Shown: positions 41,252-50,910, counted from the stretch's first letter. The stretch is DNA of 64,000 bases from Sphingomonas sp. IW22 (GCF_041321155.1 NZ_JBGGWB010000001.1:744001-808000); one strand, 5' to 3'. Translations and numbers: made by a program. Notes: generated by a model from the letters alone, not told the origin.

Positions 41252-41704
41252 ATGACCGTTTCGAGCGTCGACCCCGCCACCAAGCTGGAGGTCCACGAAC
41301 TGCTCAGCCGTTATTGCTGGGCCATCGACCACCGCGACGCAACCGAGTGGGAACAGGTTTTCACCATCGACGCGCGCTATCGCACCGGGACCAGTGGCGA
41401 ACTGGACGGGCGGGAAGCAATCATGGAAGTGCCCGCCATGCTGCACGCCAAGGGCGGCGGAAACTGGCGGCACCATTTCACCAACATCATTGTCGATCGC
41501 GCCGAAACCGGCCGCGAATTGCGCGTGCGTGCGTTCCTGACGGTTCGCGACTGTCAAGATGGCGCGCCGGTCGCATCGGCTGATTGCGTCATCGTCGCGC
41601 GCCGCACCGATCACTGGCGCATTGCCGATTTCGAAGCGACATCGGTTTGCAAGGGCCACGGCCTGCCACAGGCCCGCACGGAGCCACAGACCGCGCTTCA
41701 CTGA
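41252..41704 (+). CDS. SnoaL-like / NTF2-fold protein
   Basis: 150 residues from the ATG at 41252 (GGAGAGG upstream). The pattern KLEVHELLSRYCWAIDHRDATEWEQVFTIDARY then HHFTNIIVD and WRIADFEATSVCKG, in parts, is the SnoaL_4/NTF2-like family of small cone-shaped enzymes or binding proteins. Substrate unknown. Stand-alone gene, convergent with the next one. Confidence 0.82.
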   Translation: MTVSSVDPATKLEVHELLSRYCWAIDHRDATEWEQVFTIDARYRTGTSGELDGREAIMEVPAMLHAKGGGNWRHHFTNIIVDRAETGRELRVRAFLTVRDCQDGAPVASADCVIVARRTDHWRIADFEATSVCKGHGLPQARTEPQTALH

Positions 41705-41719
41705 CCGGCGGGCGTGGGG

Positions 41720-42835
41720 TCAGTCGAGGATGCTCACGCCCATCTTGAAATAGATGCGCTCGACGCAGCCCGTATATCCGGCGCCGTCGACCGGTTTGCG
41801 CTTGGCTGCGCGCAACACGTTAAGCGCGGCGGTGCCGAAATCTGCGGCGGGTTGCGCGGTCAGCACGCGCAGATTTCCGACCTCTCCCCATGGCGCCACG
41901 TCATAGGCAACGACCGCCCACCCCTCGATCGAACGACGGCGGAACGGCTCTGGAAATGTCAGGCGCGGCGGCGTCATCCAATCGGCGCGGTCAGGACAGG
42001 TCGCACCCGCCGGGCGCAACGACGCCGTCTCTGGCGATTCGGGCGCCAGCAGCCGCGCGGCCGGCCGGTGATAGGGTACCAGGCATCCGCGACGCGGCCC
42101 GTCGGTGACCATTTGCGACTCATGCAATGCCGCGATAGCCGCGCTGTCGACTTGCGCATTTTGAGTGCCGGTCACGACGCGGACCTTGTCCGGCCGTCCT
42201 TCCCCATCAAGGTCATAGCCCAGCAGCACCCAGTCATCGACGCCGGGCTGGGCCGTCACTTTCCGCCAGTCGGGCGTCACATGCTTCAACCACGGCGCGC
42301 GCGGTTCGCGGACACAATCGTCGACACCACCGCGAATCCGCGCCCAGCCGCTTTCCGGCATTCGCTGGCCCATCGGACGCACGGTGTAGGAGATCAGGTC
42401 GGGCAGCGGCGCCGATTCGATGGAAAAGGCTTCACCGCGATAGCTGATGCGGCAATCGCGCCGCTCGCGCGCGCCGCTCAGATCCGATGCGGCAAGCGAC
42501 GGGACCACGTCGTCACGAGCCGGCTGCCATGCAGGCACCGCTTCGGGCGCAGATGCATCGACCGACGCGATGCCCACCGCGCGGCCCCGCGCGTCGATGT
42601 CGAAGCGGAAATGCTGCTCCGTCAGCGGCCGATCGCCCCATATCAGCCCCACATAGGGCCGGCGTGCAGTGGCATTCACCTCTGCGCCCGCGCAAACGAT
42701 GCTCGACGGCATCCAGCGGACCAGACGCGGATCGGACGCGATATGCTGACTGCTGACAGCAACGGGCGGCGGTGGCGGCGTGGCGGGCTTCGATTGCAGC
42801 AACATCAGATCGAGAAGCATCGCCAGACGGATCAT
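41720..42835 (-). CDS. Exported protein with TonB C-terminal-like domain
   Basis: 371 residues. Signal-like start (RLAMLLDLMLLQ) then a Pro-rich segment. The last 90 residues (PPRLTFPEPFRRRSIEGWAVVAYDVAPWGEVGNLRVL then GTAALNVLRAAKRKPV, in parts) have the fold pattern of TonB_C: a 'P..P......G.v.v.f.V...G.v....v..s.....f..aa..a...w...' layout. A middle repeat-like segment (GYDLDGEGRPDKVRVVTGTQNAQVDSAAIAAL) resembles the same fold, so there may be two copies. No TonB-type membrane anchor motif. Probably periplasmic. Confidence 0.7.
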   Translation of the reverse strand: MIRLAMLLDLMLLQSKPATPPPPPVAVSSQHIASDPRLVRWMPSSIVCAGAEVNATARRPYVGLIWGDRPLTEQHFRFDIDARGRAVGIASVDASAPEAVPAWQPARDDVVPSLAASDLSGARERRDCRISYRGEAFSIESAPLPDLISYTVRPMGQRMPESGWARIRGGVDDCVREPRAPWLKHVTPDWRKVTAQPGVDDWVLLGYDLDGEGRPDKVRVVTGTQNAQVDSAAIAALHESQMVTDGPRRGCLVPYHRPAARLLAPESPETASLRPAGATCPDRADWMTPPRLTFPEPFRRRSIEGWAVVAYDVAPWGEVGNLRVLTAQPAADFGTAALNVLRAAKRKPVDGAGYTGCVERIYFKMGVSILD

Positions 42836-43054
42836 CCCGGCCCCTTTCAGAATGCCAAGCCGCGACCTTCGACACGCGCCGGGTGCCTGTCAACGCGGCG
42901 ATTTTGGACCGTCGGGGCCTGCTTGCCGCCCCCCTGCGACGAAAACCCGCAGCGATGCGACGGATGCTGGAGGCGAGCGTAGCCGCGTTAACCAATTAGA
43001 CCCACCCTGCATGGCAATATTGCGGGATCAAGGATTGAGCGGGTCGAGACGGGC

Positions 43055-43279
43055 ATGATCGAATTTGCGGTGTTCCTCTATGGTCTCAGCGCCGGGTTGG
43101 TGCTGATGATCGCACAACGCGCCCAGCGGGAGGCGCGGCCGATCCCGGCGGTCGTCAACGCCATGGGATGGGGCCTGATCTCGATGTCGTCGATGCTGGC
43201 GATCCTGCTGTTTGCCGTCGCGCTGGCCATGGCGGTTGGCGTCGGCGGCCCGCTGGTTCAGTCGCTGGCGGGCATGTGA
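43055..43279 (+). CDS. Small membrane protein of unknown function
   Basis: 74 residues with two membrane segments (AVFLYGLSAGLVLMIA and LISMSSMLAILLFAVALAMAVGVGG). The loop between is basic. No family recognised. It stands 220 bases from its upstream neighbour, in which I see nothing, and 28 bases before the nitronate monooxygenase gene. Confidence 0.6.
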   Translation: MIEFAVFLYGLSAGLVLMIAQRAQREARPIPAVVNAMGWGLISMSSMLAILLFAVALAMAVGVGGPLVQSLAGM

Positions 43280-43306
43280 TCGCTGGACAGTGATTTCGGT
43301 TGCGCT

Positions 43307-44278
43307 ATGAAACGGGTCATGGCGCTACCTCCTCTCTTCGATCGTCTGCGGCTGCCGATCGTGGCCAGCCCGATGTTCATCATTTCCGGGCCTGAACTGG
43401 TCATTGCCCAGTGCAAGTCGGGCATTGTTGGCTCGTTCCCCGCGCTCAATGCACGACCGCAGACGATGCTGGACGAATGGCTCCACCGCATCACCGAAGA
43501 ACTGTCCGCGTGGAACCGCGACAATCCCGATACGCCAGCGGCGCCCTTTGCCGTCAATCAGATCGTTCACAAGTCGAACGACCGGCTGGAGGCCGATCTG
43601 GCAACCTGCGCCAAATGGCAGGTGCCGATCGTCATCACCTCGCTCGGCGCGCGGGAGGAGCTGAACACCGCCGTCCATGGCTGGGGCGGGATCACGTTGC
43701 ACGACGTGATCGACGACCGTTTCGCGCACAAGGCGATCGAGAAGGGCGCCGACGGCCTGATCCTGGTGACGGCCGGCGCCGGTGGCCATGCCGGGCGGCT
43801 CAATCCCTTCGCCTTCACGCAGGAGGTGCGCCAGTGGTTCGACGGCCCGGTGCTGCTGTCCGGTGCCATCGCCAATGGCGGCGCGGTGCTGGCGACACAG
43901 GCGGCGGGCGCCGACCTTGCCTATATCGGCTCCCCCTTCATCGCCACGACCGAGGCCAATGCGGAGGCGGCGTACAAACAGGGCATCGTCGACGGGCGCG
44001 CTGCCGACATCGTCTATACCAACCTGTTCACCGGCGTTCACGGCAATTACCTGCGCGCATCGATCGAGGCGGCGGGGCTGGACCCCGACAATCTGCCGGT
44101 CAGCGATCCGTCGGCCATGAATTTCGGCTCCGGCGGCAACAGCAAGGCCAAGGCGTGGCGCGACATCTGGGGATCGGGTCAGGGCATCGGCGCGGTCAGC
44201 AGCGTGGAAAGCGTGGCTGCCATGATCGACCGGCTGGCGTCCGAATATCAGGCGGCACGAGCGCGACTGATCGGCTGA
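43307..44278 (+). CDS. Nitronate monooxygenase family protein
   Basis: 323 residues (an ATG at 43319 is an alternative start). FMN-barrel marks: PIVASPMFIISGPELVIAQCKSGIVGSFPALNAR at the start, VITSLGAREELN, LVTAGAGGHAGR with the conserved GGHAG, and AYIGSPFIATTEANAE. The family oxidises nitronates (propionate-3-nitronate) with FMN; related proteins also act on other substrates. Free-standing gene. Confidence 0.9.
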   Translation: MKRVMALPPLFDRLRLPIVASPMFIISGPELVIAQCKSGIVGSFPALNARPQTMLDEWLHRITEELSAWNRDNPDTPAAPFAVNQIVHKSNDRLEADLATCAKWQVPIVITSLGAREELNTAVHGWGGITLHDVIDDRFAHKAIEKGADGLILVTAGAGGHAGRLNPFAFTQEVRQWFDGPVLLSGAIANGGAVLATQAAGADLAYIGSPFIATTEANAEAAYKQGIVDGRAADIVYTNLFTGVHGNYLRASIEAAGLDPDNLPVSDPSAMNFGSGGNSKAKAWRDIWGSGQGIGAVSSVESVAAMIDRLASEYQAARARLIG

Positions 44279-44332
44279 GGCGTCCCCTCACCCTTGCCGA
44301 TGCGCGCGCAGCCGGGCATGGGACCGCGCGAA

Positions 44333-45139
44333 ATGCCCCGCACCATCACCGCCTTTTCCAATCCCGCCGTGAAGGCCGCGCGCGAACTGCGCGACAAGAA
44401 GCATCGCCGCATGCAGCGCCGCTTCCTGGCCGAGGGGCTTCGCATCCTGACCGAAGCGCGTGAGGGCGGGCGATTGCCCGAACAGATGTTCTTCGCCGCC
44501 GACAGCCCCCACCATCCGCTGGTCGTCGCGCTGGTCGAAGCGGTGGAGGCCGCAGGCGGCGACGCGATCGAGACGACGCCCGACATCCTGTCCAAATTGT
44601 CGGGCAAGGATAATCCGGGCGCGGTGGTCGGCGTCTTTGCCGAGTTCGAGTCGACGCTGGCCGATCTGGACCGTCATTCGGCAGGCATCTGGCTGGCGGC
44701 GGAGCGGCTGCGCGATCCCGGCAATCTGGGCACCATCCTTCGCACCGGCGATGCCGTCGGCGCGGGCGCGCTGATCCTGATCGACGATTGCGTCGATCCC
44801 TTTTCGGTGGAGGCGGTGCGCGCCAGCATGGGTGCGCTGTTCACCGTGCCCATCGTGCGGACGCCATGGGCCGATTTCATCGCGTGGTTGCGACAGGGAC
44901 CGGGGCAGTTGGTCGCACTCAGCCTGGATACCGACATTGATTACCAGGCGCCTGATTACGGTGCCCCGACCTTTTTGCTGACCGGCAACGAGGCGCAGGG
45001 CCTGCCCCCCGCTTATGCGCAGGCGTGCGACACCCGCGTGCGGATGCCGATGCTTGGCAAGGCGGACAGCCTGAACGCGGCAGTGGCGACGGCGGTCATG
45101 GCGTATGAGGTGCTGTCGCAACAGCGGCGGCGCGGCTGA
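44333..45139 (+). CDS. RNA methyltransferase, SpoU/TrmH family
   Basis: About 268 residues from the ATG at 44333. N-terminal substrate-binding part (SNPAVKAARELRDKKHRRMQRRFLAEGLRIL), then the SPOUT knot: LAAERLRDPGNLGTILRTGDAVGAGALIL, the 'SMGALFTVPIV' and 'FLLTGNEAQGLP' motifs for SAM binding and catalysis. It 2'-O-methylates rRNA or tRNA; the target cannot be told from sequence. Its stop shares a base with the bioF start (TGATG), so it is transcribed with the biotin genes. Confidence 0.92.
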   Translation: MPRTITAFSNPAVKAARELRDKKHRRMQRRFLAEGLRILTEAREGGRLPEQMFFAADSPHHPLVVALVEAVEAAGGDAIETTPDILSKLSGKDNPGAVVGVFAEFESTLADLDRHSAGIWLAAERLRDPGNLGTILRTGDAVGAGALILIDDCVDPFSVEAVRASMGALFTVPIVRTPWADFIAWLRQGPGQLVALSLDTDIDYQAPDYGAPTFLLTGNEAQGLPPAYAQACDTRVRMPMLGKADSLNAAVATAVMAYEVLSQQRRRG

Positions 45140-46251
45140 TGCTGAAGGCACAGCTGGCCGATCTGGACGCGCTGGCGGCGATCGGTCGGCGCCGGTCGCT
45201 GGCACCGCGCGCGGGAGCCGATTTTGCGTCGAACGATTATCTGGGGCTGGCGGCATCGCCGCGGCTGGCCCGTGCCGCAATCGACGCCATTGCGCGCGGC
45301 GTGGCGGTCGGCTCTGGCGGGTCGCGCCTGCTGCGCGGCAATCACGAAGAGATCGAGGCGCTGGAGCATGAGGCAGCGGACCATTTCGGCCATGCCGCCG
45401 CGCTGTGGTTCTCCAGCGGCTATGTTGCCAACCTTACCCTGTTCGCCACCCTGCCCCAGCGCGGCGACCTGATCGTGCATGACGAACATGTCCATGCCAG
45501 CGCCCATGACGGCATGCGCCTGTCGCGCGGGGAGCGGCGGGCAGCGGCGCATAACGACGCTGAGGCATTCGACGACGCCATTGCACAGTGGCGCCGCACG
45601 GGCGGCACGGGCACGCCGTGGATCGCGGTCGAAAGCCTTTACAGCATGGACGGCGACCGCGCCCCGCTGAACGATCTGGTTCAGGTCGCAACACGGCACG
45701 ACGCGATTCTGGTCGTCGATGAAGCCCATGCGACAGGTGTGTTCGGCGATGGCGGGCGCGGGCTGGCGCACGGGCTGCCCACCGAACGGGTGATCGCGCT
45801 GCACACCTGTGGCAAGGCGCTGGGGGCCGAGGGGGCGTTGCTGACCGGGCCGGTGGCGATGCGCGACTTTCTGATCAATCGCGGGCGCGGGTTCATCTTT
45901 TCCACGGCCCCCTCTCCCGTCATGGGAGCGGTCGTTCGCGAATCGCTTCGCGCCATCGCCGATGAGCCCGAGCGGCGCGAATCCCTTTGGGCGCGTATCG
46001 CCCATGCCGAACGCCGCCTGTCGCCGCTGGGCGTCACCGCCACCGGCTCACAGATAATGCCGCTGGTTCTGGGCGACGATGTGCGCGCCATGACCATGGC
46101 GGGTGCGGTTCAGGCCGCCGGGTTCGACGTGCGCGGCATCCGCCCGCCGACCGTCCCGGCCGGAACCGCACGGCTTCGCATTTCGATCACGAACAATATC
46201 GGGCCGGGCGACATCAACGCGCTGGCCGATGTGCTGGAGACGCTTTCATGA
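45139..46251 (+). CDS. bioF: 8-amino-7-oxononanoate synthase
   Basis: 370 residues. Family marks: FASNDYLGLAASPRL, GSGGSRLLRGNHEEIEALE, ALWFSSGYVANL, VDEAHATGVFGDGGRG and the PLP lysine in LHTCGKALGAEGA. It condenses pimeloyl-ACP/CoA with alanine, the first step of the common biotin pathway. Coupled start with the methyltransferase and 4-base overlap (ATGA) with bioD. Confidence 0.95.
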   Translation: MLKAQLADLDALAAIGRRRSLAPRAGADFASNDYLGLAASPRLARAAIDAIARGVAVGSGGSRLLRGNHEEIEALEHEAADHFGHAAALWFSSGYVANLTLFATLPQRGDLIVHDEHVHASAHDGMRLSRGERRAAAHNDAEAFDDAIAQWRRTGGTGTPWIAVESLYSMDGDRAPLNDLVQVATRHDAILVVDEAHATGVFGDGGRGLAHGLPTERVIALHTCGKALGAEGALLTGPVAMRDFLINRGRGFIFSTAPSPVMGAVVRESLRAIADEPERRESLWARIAHAERRLSPLGVTATGSQIMPLVLGDDVRAMTMAGAVQAAGFDVRGIRPPTVPAGTARLRISITNNIGPGDINALADVLETLS

Positions 46252-46871
46252 CCGGCCGTTTCGTCATTGCGGGCACCGACACGGGCGTGGGCAAGACGGT
46301 GTTCGCCGCGGCACTGACCCGCGCCATCGGAGCGACTTACTGGAAGCCGGTGCAGGCGGGCACCGATGAGGGCACCGACGGCGCGACGGTCACCGCGCTG
46401 GGCGTCGATCCCGCGCGCATCCTGCCCGAAGCCTATGTGCTGGCTACCCCCTGCTCCCCGCATCGCGCGGCAGAGATTGACGGCGTGGCCATCGACCCCG
46501 CGCGCCTGACTCCGCCCGCGACCGAAGGTCCGCTGGTGGTCGAGCTGGCGGGCGGGCTGATGGTGCCGTTGACGCGCGAACTGCCGACAGCGGATCTGGT
46601 TGCGCGCTGGGGCCTGCCGGTCATTCTGGTGGCGCGCACGTCGCTCGGCACAATCAACCACAGCCTGTTGTCGATCGAAGCGATGCGCCGCCGCGACATT
46701 CCCATTCACGGCATCGCCTTTGTCGGGGAAAGCGTGCCCGTCAGCGAAACGACGATCGCTACAATGGGCGGCGTGCGGCGGCTGGGGCGGCTGGACCAGC
46801 TGCCCGAACTGACCCCCGATGCGCTGGCAGCTGCGTTCGCGCGGGGGTTCGACGCGGGGGACTTCGCGTGA
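46248..46871 (+). CDS. bioD: Dethiobiotin synthase
   Basis: 207 residues from the ATG at 46248 overlapping the bioF stop. Starts FVIAGTDTGVGKTVFAAAL (P-loop), continues YWKPVQAGTDEG, VVELAGGLMVPLT (the 'vEgaGGl..P' motif with Ala in place of Gly-Ala) and ILVARTSLGTINHSLLSIE. It closes the ureido ring of dethiobiotin using ATP and CO2. Between bioF and bioA. Confidence 0.94.
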   Translation: MTGRFVIAGTDTGVGKTVFAAALTRAIGATYWKPVQAGTDEGTDGATVTALGVDPARILPEAYVLATPCSPHRAAEIDGVAIDPARLTPPATEGPLVVELAGGLMVPLTRELPTADLVARWGLPVILVARTSLGTINHSLLSIEAMRRRDIPIHGIAFVGESVPVSETTIATMGGVRRLGRLDQLPELTPDALAAAFARGFDAGDFA

Positions 46872-48121
46872 CGCGCACGCGCATCTGGCACCCGTTCACC
46901 CAGCATGGCCTGGGCGAGCCGATCCCGAACATCGTCCGCACGCAGGGCGCTTATTTGTGGACCGATCGGGGCGAGCGGCTGATCGACGCGATTTCGAGCT
47001 GGTGGGTGACGACGCATGGCCACGCCCATCCCCGCATCGCCGCTGCCATTGCCGAAGCGGCGGGCCATTGCGATCAGATCATCTTTGCCGGGCACACCCA
47101 CCCTTATGCCCAAGCCGTGGCCGAGGGGCTGACCGCGCTGTTCCCGCCCGAACTGGCGCATGTCTTCTTTTCCGATTCGGGTTCGACCAGTGTCGAGGTC
47201 GCGCTTAAAATGGCGCTGGGATACTGGGCCAATCGCGGTGAGGCGCGCCACCGCATCCTCGTCCTCGAACACAGCTATCATGGCGACACCATCGGCACGA
47301 TGTCGGTCGGTGCGCGCGGCGTGTTCAATGCGGCCTATGCGCCGCTGTTGTTCGATGTCGAAACCCTGCCCTTTCCCGCCGACGATACCGCGCAAGCCAC
47401 GCTGGACGCGCTGGAGGCCGCGTGCCGCGCCAAACCGGCGGCGCTGATCGTCGAACCGCTGGTGCTGGGTGCGGGAGGCATGTTGATCTATCCGCCATCG
47501 CTGCTGGCGGAGATGCACGCGATCTGCGCGCGGCACGGCGTGATCTTCATTGCGGATGAAGTGATGACCGGCTGGGGCCGCACCGGCACGCTGACCGCAT
47601 GCGAACAGGCGGGCGTGGTGCCCGACATCATGTGCCTGTCGAAGGGGCTGACCGGCGGCAGCCTGCCGCTGGCCGTCACACTGGCCAGCGAAGCGATCTA
47701 TGACGCCCATTATTCGACCGACCGGGCGACGATGTTCTTTCATTCGAGCAGTTACACCGCCAACCCCATCGCCTGCGCGGCGGCGGCAGCCAATCTGGCG
47801 ATCTGGCGGGAGGAGCCGGTGCTGGCCCGTGTCGACCGGCTGGCGGTGCGGCAGCGCGAATGGACCGCCCGCGTCGCCGGTTGGGCGCGCACCGTAAACG
47901 CCCGGACCATCGGCACCATCGCCGCGTTCGAGGTGCAGGATCATGAGCGCCCCGGCTATCTCTCCGCGCTGGGGCCCGCGATCAAGGCGCATTGTGCGGC
48001 GGCCGGCGTGCTGATTCGCCCGCTTGGCAACACGGTCTATGTCATGCCGCCTTATTGCATCACCGACGACGACCTGGCCGCCATCTACAACGCTATCGGC
48101 GAGGCGCTTTCACGCGCGTGA
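46868..48121 (+). CDS. bioA: Adenosylmethionine-8-amino-7-oxononanoate aminotransferase
   Basis: 417 residues, GTG start overlapping the bioD stop (GTGA). IWHPFTQHG is the family start; also DAISSWWVTTHGHAHP, FFSDSGSTSVEVALKMA, HSYHGDTIGTMSVG, IADEVMTGWGRTG and the PLP lysine in LSKGLTGG. It makes 7,8-diaminopelargonate from KAPA with SAM as amino donor. The biotin synthase gene (bioB) is not in this cluster. Confidence 0.96.
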   Translation: MTRTRIWHPFTQHGLGEPIPNIVRTQGAYLWTDRGERLIDAISSWWVTTHGHAHPRIAAAIAEAAGHCDQIIFAGHTHPYAQAVAEGLTALFPPELAHVFFSDSGSTSVEVALKMALGYWANRGEARHRILVLEHSYHGDTIGTMSVGARGVFNAAYAPLLFDVETLPFPADDTAQATLDALEAACRAKPAALIVEPLVLGAGGMLIYPPSLLAEMHAICARHGVIFIADEVMTGWGRTGTLTACEQAGVVPDIMCLSKGLTGGSLPLAVTLASEAIYDAHYSTDRATMFFHSSSYTANPIACAAAAANLAIWREEPVLARVDRLAVRQREWTARVAGWARTVNARTIGTIAAFEVQDHERPGYLSALGPAIKAHCAAAGVLIRPLGNTVYVMPPYCITDDDLAAIYNAIGEALSRA

Positions 48122-48196
48122 CGCCGCAAAGCGTGAAAAAGGACGCGCAATGATCTTGCGCGATGACGCATTTGGCGTTAGGCGCGACCTCCTCAC

Positions 48197-48274
48197 GGCG
48201 GTCGTAGCTCAGTTGGTTAGAGCATCGGTTTGTGGTACCGAGGGTCGCGGGTTCAAGTCCCGTCGTCCGCCCCA
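48197..48274 (+). tRNA. tRNA-His (GTG)
   Basis: 78 bases with CCA and the extra 5' G of histidine tRNAs. D arm AGCTCAGTTGGTTAGAGC, anticodon stem TCGGT/ACCGA with loop TTGTGGT giving GTG, T arm CGGGTTCAAGTCCCG. Acceptor GCGGTCG pairs with CGTCCGC except for a T-T at the fifth pair, an oddity. Confidence 0.93.
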
Positions 48275-48306
48275 TCTTTTCCCCTCGCGACCGGCGGATT
48301 TGTTCA

Positions 48307-49359
48307 GTGCTCACCGACTGGGGCTTTCCCGATTTTGACGACCATGAGGGCGTCCACCTGATCACCGATCGCGAAACCGGCCTGCAGGCCGTGATCGCGG
48401 TGCATTCGACGGCGCTTGGCCCGGCAGCGGGCGGCGTGCGGTTCTGGCATTATGCCGATCCGCGCGCGGCGATTACCGATGCGCTGCGCCTGTCGCGCGG
48501 CATGAGCTTCAAGAACGCGATGGCCGGCCTGCCCATGGGCGGCGGCAAGGGCGTGATTCTGGCCGACGCCAACCGCACCAAGACGCAGGACATGCTCAAG
48601 GCATTCGGTCGCGCAGTGGATTCGCTGGGCGGGCGTTATGTCACGGCGGAAGATGTCGGCATTTCCGAAGCCGATCTGACCACGATCTCGGGCGAAACCC
48701 GCTATGCGTCGGGCCTGCCGGTCAAGTCGAGCGGTGGCGCAGGCGGCGATCCCGGCCCGTTTACGGCAATGGGCATCTATCTGGGCGTCAAGGCAGCGGC
48801 AAAGCGCGCGCTGGGCACTGACGACATGGCCGGTGTGCATGTCGCAATCCAGGGTCTGGGCAGCGTCGGCGGCGGCCTGGCCCGTCTGCTGGCCAAGGAC
48901 GGCGCGCGGCTGACCATCGCCGATGTCAATCGCGACCGCGCAACCGCGATGGCCGACGAACTGGGCGCCACGATGGCCGATCCCGATTCGATCCTGTCGA
49001 CCGAAGCAGACATCGTCAGCCCCAACGCGCTGGGCGCGATCCTGACCGAAACCTCCATCGCCGCGCTGAAGTGCAAGGCGGTGGCCGGCGGTGCGAACAA
49101 CCAGCTCGCCACCCGTGCAGAGGGTCAGGCGATTCATGATCGCGGCATCCTGTATGCGCCCGATTATGTGATCAACGCTGGCGGCATCATCAATGTCGGC
49201 CTGGAATATCTGGGTCAGGGCGACCGTGCCGAGGTGGAAAGCCGCATCGCGCGCATTCCCGAACGACTGGAAGCGGTCTGGGCCGAAAGCGAACGCTCGA
49301 ACACCCCCGCCGCGCAGGTGGCCGATGCACAGGCGATGCGCCTGATCGGACGCGCCTGA
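48307..49359 (+). CDS. Leucine/phenylalanine/valine dehydrogenase family
   Basis: 350 residues from the GTG at 48307; the frame is open upstream into the tRNA but that is not coding. Marks: ALGPAAGGVRFW, SFKNAMAGLPMGGGKGVI with catalytic Lys, the Asp in TAEDVGIS, the Rossmann loop IQGLGSVGGGLARLLA and AVAGGANNQLA. It oxidatively deaminates branched-chain or aromatic amino acids with NAD; the exact substrate cannot be read. Follows tRNA-His by 32 bases. Confidence 0.92.
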   Translation: MLTDWGFPDFDDHEGVHLITDRETGLQAVIAVHSTALGPAAGGVRFWHYADPRAAITDALRLSRGMSFKNAMAGLPMGGGKGVILADANRTKTQDMLKAFGRAVDSLGGRYVTAEDVGISEADLTTISGETRYASGLPVKSSGGAGGDPGPFTAMGIYLGVKAAAKRALGTDDMAGVHVAIQGLGSVGGGLARLLAKDGARLTIADVNRDRATAMADELGATMADPDSILSTEADIVSPNALGAILTETSIAALKCKAVAGGANNQLATRAEGQAIHDRGILYAPDYVINAGGIINVGLEYLGQGDRAEVESRIARIPERLEAVWAESERSNTPAAQVADAQAMRLIGRA

Positions 49360-49384
49360 CCATGATGTCACGGGCGCGCGGCTG

Positions 49385-50029
49385 ATGGGCTGGTTCGCGC
49401 TCGCGGCTCTTGCAGCGGCGGTGCTGATGCTGATGTTGGTCATGCGCCTGCCGCGCGCGCTGACGGGTTTCGTCGGCGCGACGATCATGCTGGGCGCCAC
49501 CGGCTACGCGCTGCAAGGGCGACCGACGCTCGCCGCCTCCCCCGCTACGCCGCCTGCCGTCGAGGCGACGGGCGATGAGGAACTGGTGGAGCTGCGCCAG
49601 CAACTGTTCGGTCGTTTCCAATATGCCGACAGCTATTTCTTCATCGCCGATGCGCTGGCCCGTTCGGGGGACGAACGCGGCGCCGCGCGCGCGATGCTGG
49701 GCGGGGTTCGCTCCGCACCCGACAACCTGCCGCTTTGGACCGGGCTGGGTTATCGCGCCGCCGGTGCTGACGGCGCGATGTCGCCCGTTTCACGCATGGC
49801 CTTTCGCCACGCGCGGCAACTGAACCCGGAACATCCCGGTCCCTATTTCTTCGAAGGGCTGGCTTATGTCCGCACCGGCGACCTTAACGCTGCACGCCCC
49901 CTGTGGCAGCGCGCGCTGGCGCTAAGCCCCGCCGAGGCGCCGTGGCGTGAGGGGATTGCGACACGGCTGGCGCTGCTTGACGGGTTCATCGCCATGCAGC
50001 GCGAAGCGGAAGCGGCAGCCCCCCGTTAA
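49385..50029 (+). CDS. TPR protein, CcmI/CycH-like
   Basis: 214 residues. One N-terminal membrane segment (ALAALAAAVLMLMLVMRLPRALTGFVG region, possibly two) then TPR-like helices: FIADALARSGDERGAARAMLGG, PLWTGLGYRAAGADG, PGPYFFEGLAYVRTGDLNAARPLWQRALAL in parts. The layout resembles the C-terminal part of cytochrome c biogenesis protein CcmI/CycH, but no other ccm genes are here, so the role is open. Confidence 0.65.
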   Translation: MGWFALAALAAAVLMLMLVMRLPRALTGFVGATIMLGATGYALQGRPTLAASPATPPAVEATGDEELVELRQQLFGRFQYADSYFFIADALARSGDERGAARAMLGGVRSAPDNLPLWTGLGYRAAGADGAMSPVSRMAFRHARQLNPEHPGPYFFEGLAYVRTGDLNAARPLWQRALALSPAEAPWREGIATRLALLDGFIAMQREAEAAAPR

Positions 50030-50031
50030 TT

Positions 50032-50910
50032 TCAGGCACGCGCCGCCAGCACGAGTGCGCCGACCGCCCCCGCGTCGGGCAATTTTGCTGCCACGACCCG
50101 CTCGCCGATCGTCTCCGCGTCGATAAATGGCAGATAGCCGCCGATCTTTTCGACCGTCATCGCCCTCACCATCGCCAACAGCGACGGGCGATGCGCCACC
50201 ACGCCGCCGCCGATCACCACCCGCTGCGTTGCCAGCCCCAGAAACAGCGTCGCCATCGCCTCCGCCAAAGCATCGGCCACGAATCGCCAGTCGGGATGGT
50301 CATCGCCCACCCGGTCCCCCGGCATGTCGAATCGTTTGGCCAGCGACGGTCCGGCAATCAGCCCCTCCAGGCAATCGCCGTGAAAGGGGCAGGCCCCGGC
50401 AAAGCCATCGCCCGCCGCGCGCCGGACCCGCCAATGCCCCGCCTCGGGATGCATCAGGCCGGTCACCGGCACGCCCCCGGCGATGATGCCCATGCCCACA
50501 CCCGTTCCGATCGTCACATAGACAAAGTCGCGCAGCCCGCAGGCGGCACCGTGCAGCCCCTCCCCCAGCGCAGCAGCAACGACATCGGTGTTGATCGCGG
50601 CACGGTCAAAACCGCGCGACAGGATGCCCAGCACGTCCGCCCCTGCCCAGCCGGGCTTGGGCGTAGCCAGCATATGGCCGTGATCGGCGTCCTCAGGGTC
50701 GAGCGAGATCGGGCCAAAGCTGGCGATGCCCAGCGCCGACACCCCATGCGTGGCACGCCATTCGCCCAACCTGTGGGAAAGAACACCCAGCGTTTCTGCG
50801 GGGCTGGTGGTCGGAACCTGAAGCCGGTCGACGATCCCGGCCCCTGCACCCAGCACGGCGATCGCCTTTGTCCCGCCCAGTTCGACGCCGGCGAATAGAT
50901 TGTCATTCAT
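50032..50910 (-). CDS. ROK-family fructokinase
   Basis: 292 residues. ATP/sugar marks: FAGVELGGTKAIAVLG, VYVTIGTGVGMGIIAGG, MHPEAGHWRVRR with conserved EAGH, and CPFHGDCLEGLIAGPSL, the zinc motif of ROK kinases of the fructokinase subgroup. It phosphorylates a hexose, most likely fructose. It ends close to the convergent TPR gene. Confidence 0.9.
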   Translation of the reverse strand: MNDNLFAGVELGGTKAIAVLGAGAGIVDRLQVPTTSPAETLGVLSHRLGEWRATHGVSALGIASFGPISLDPEDADHGHMLATPKPGWAGADVLGILSRGFDRAAINTDVVAAALGEGLHGAACGLRDFVYVTIGTGVGMGIIAGGVPVTGLMHPEAGHWRVRRAAGDGFAGACPFHGDCLEGLIAGPSLAKRFDMPGDRVGDDHPDWRFVADALAEAMATLFLGLATQRVVIGGGVVAHRPSLLAMVRAMTVEKIGGYLPFIDAETIGERVVAAKLPDAGAVGALVLAARA

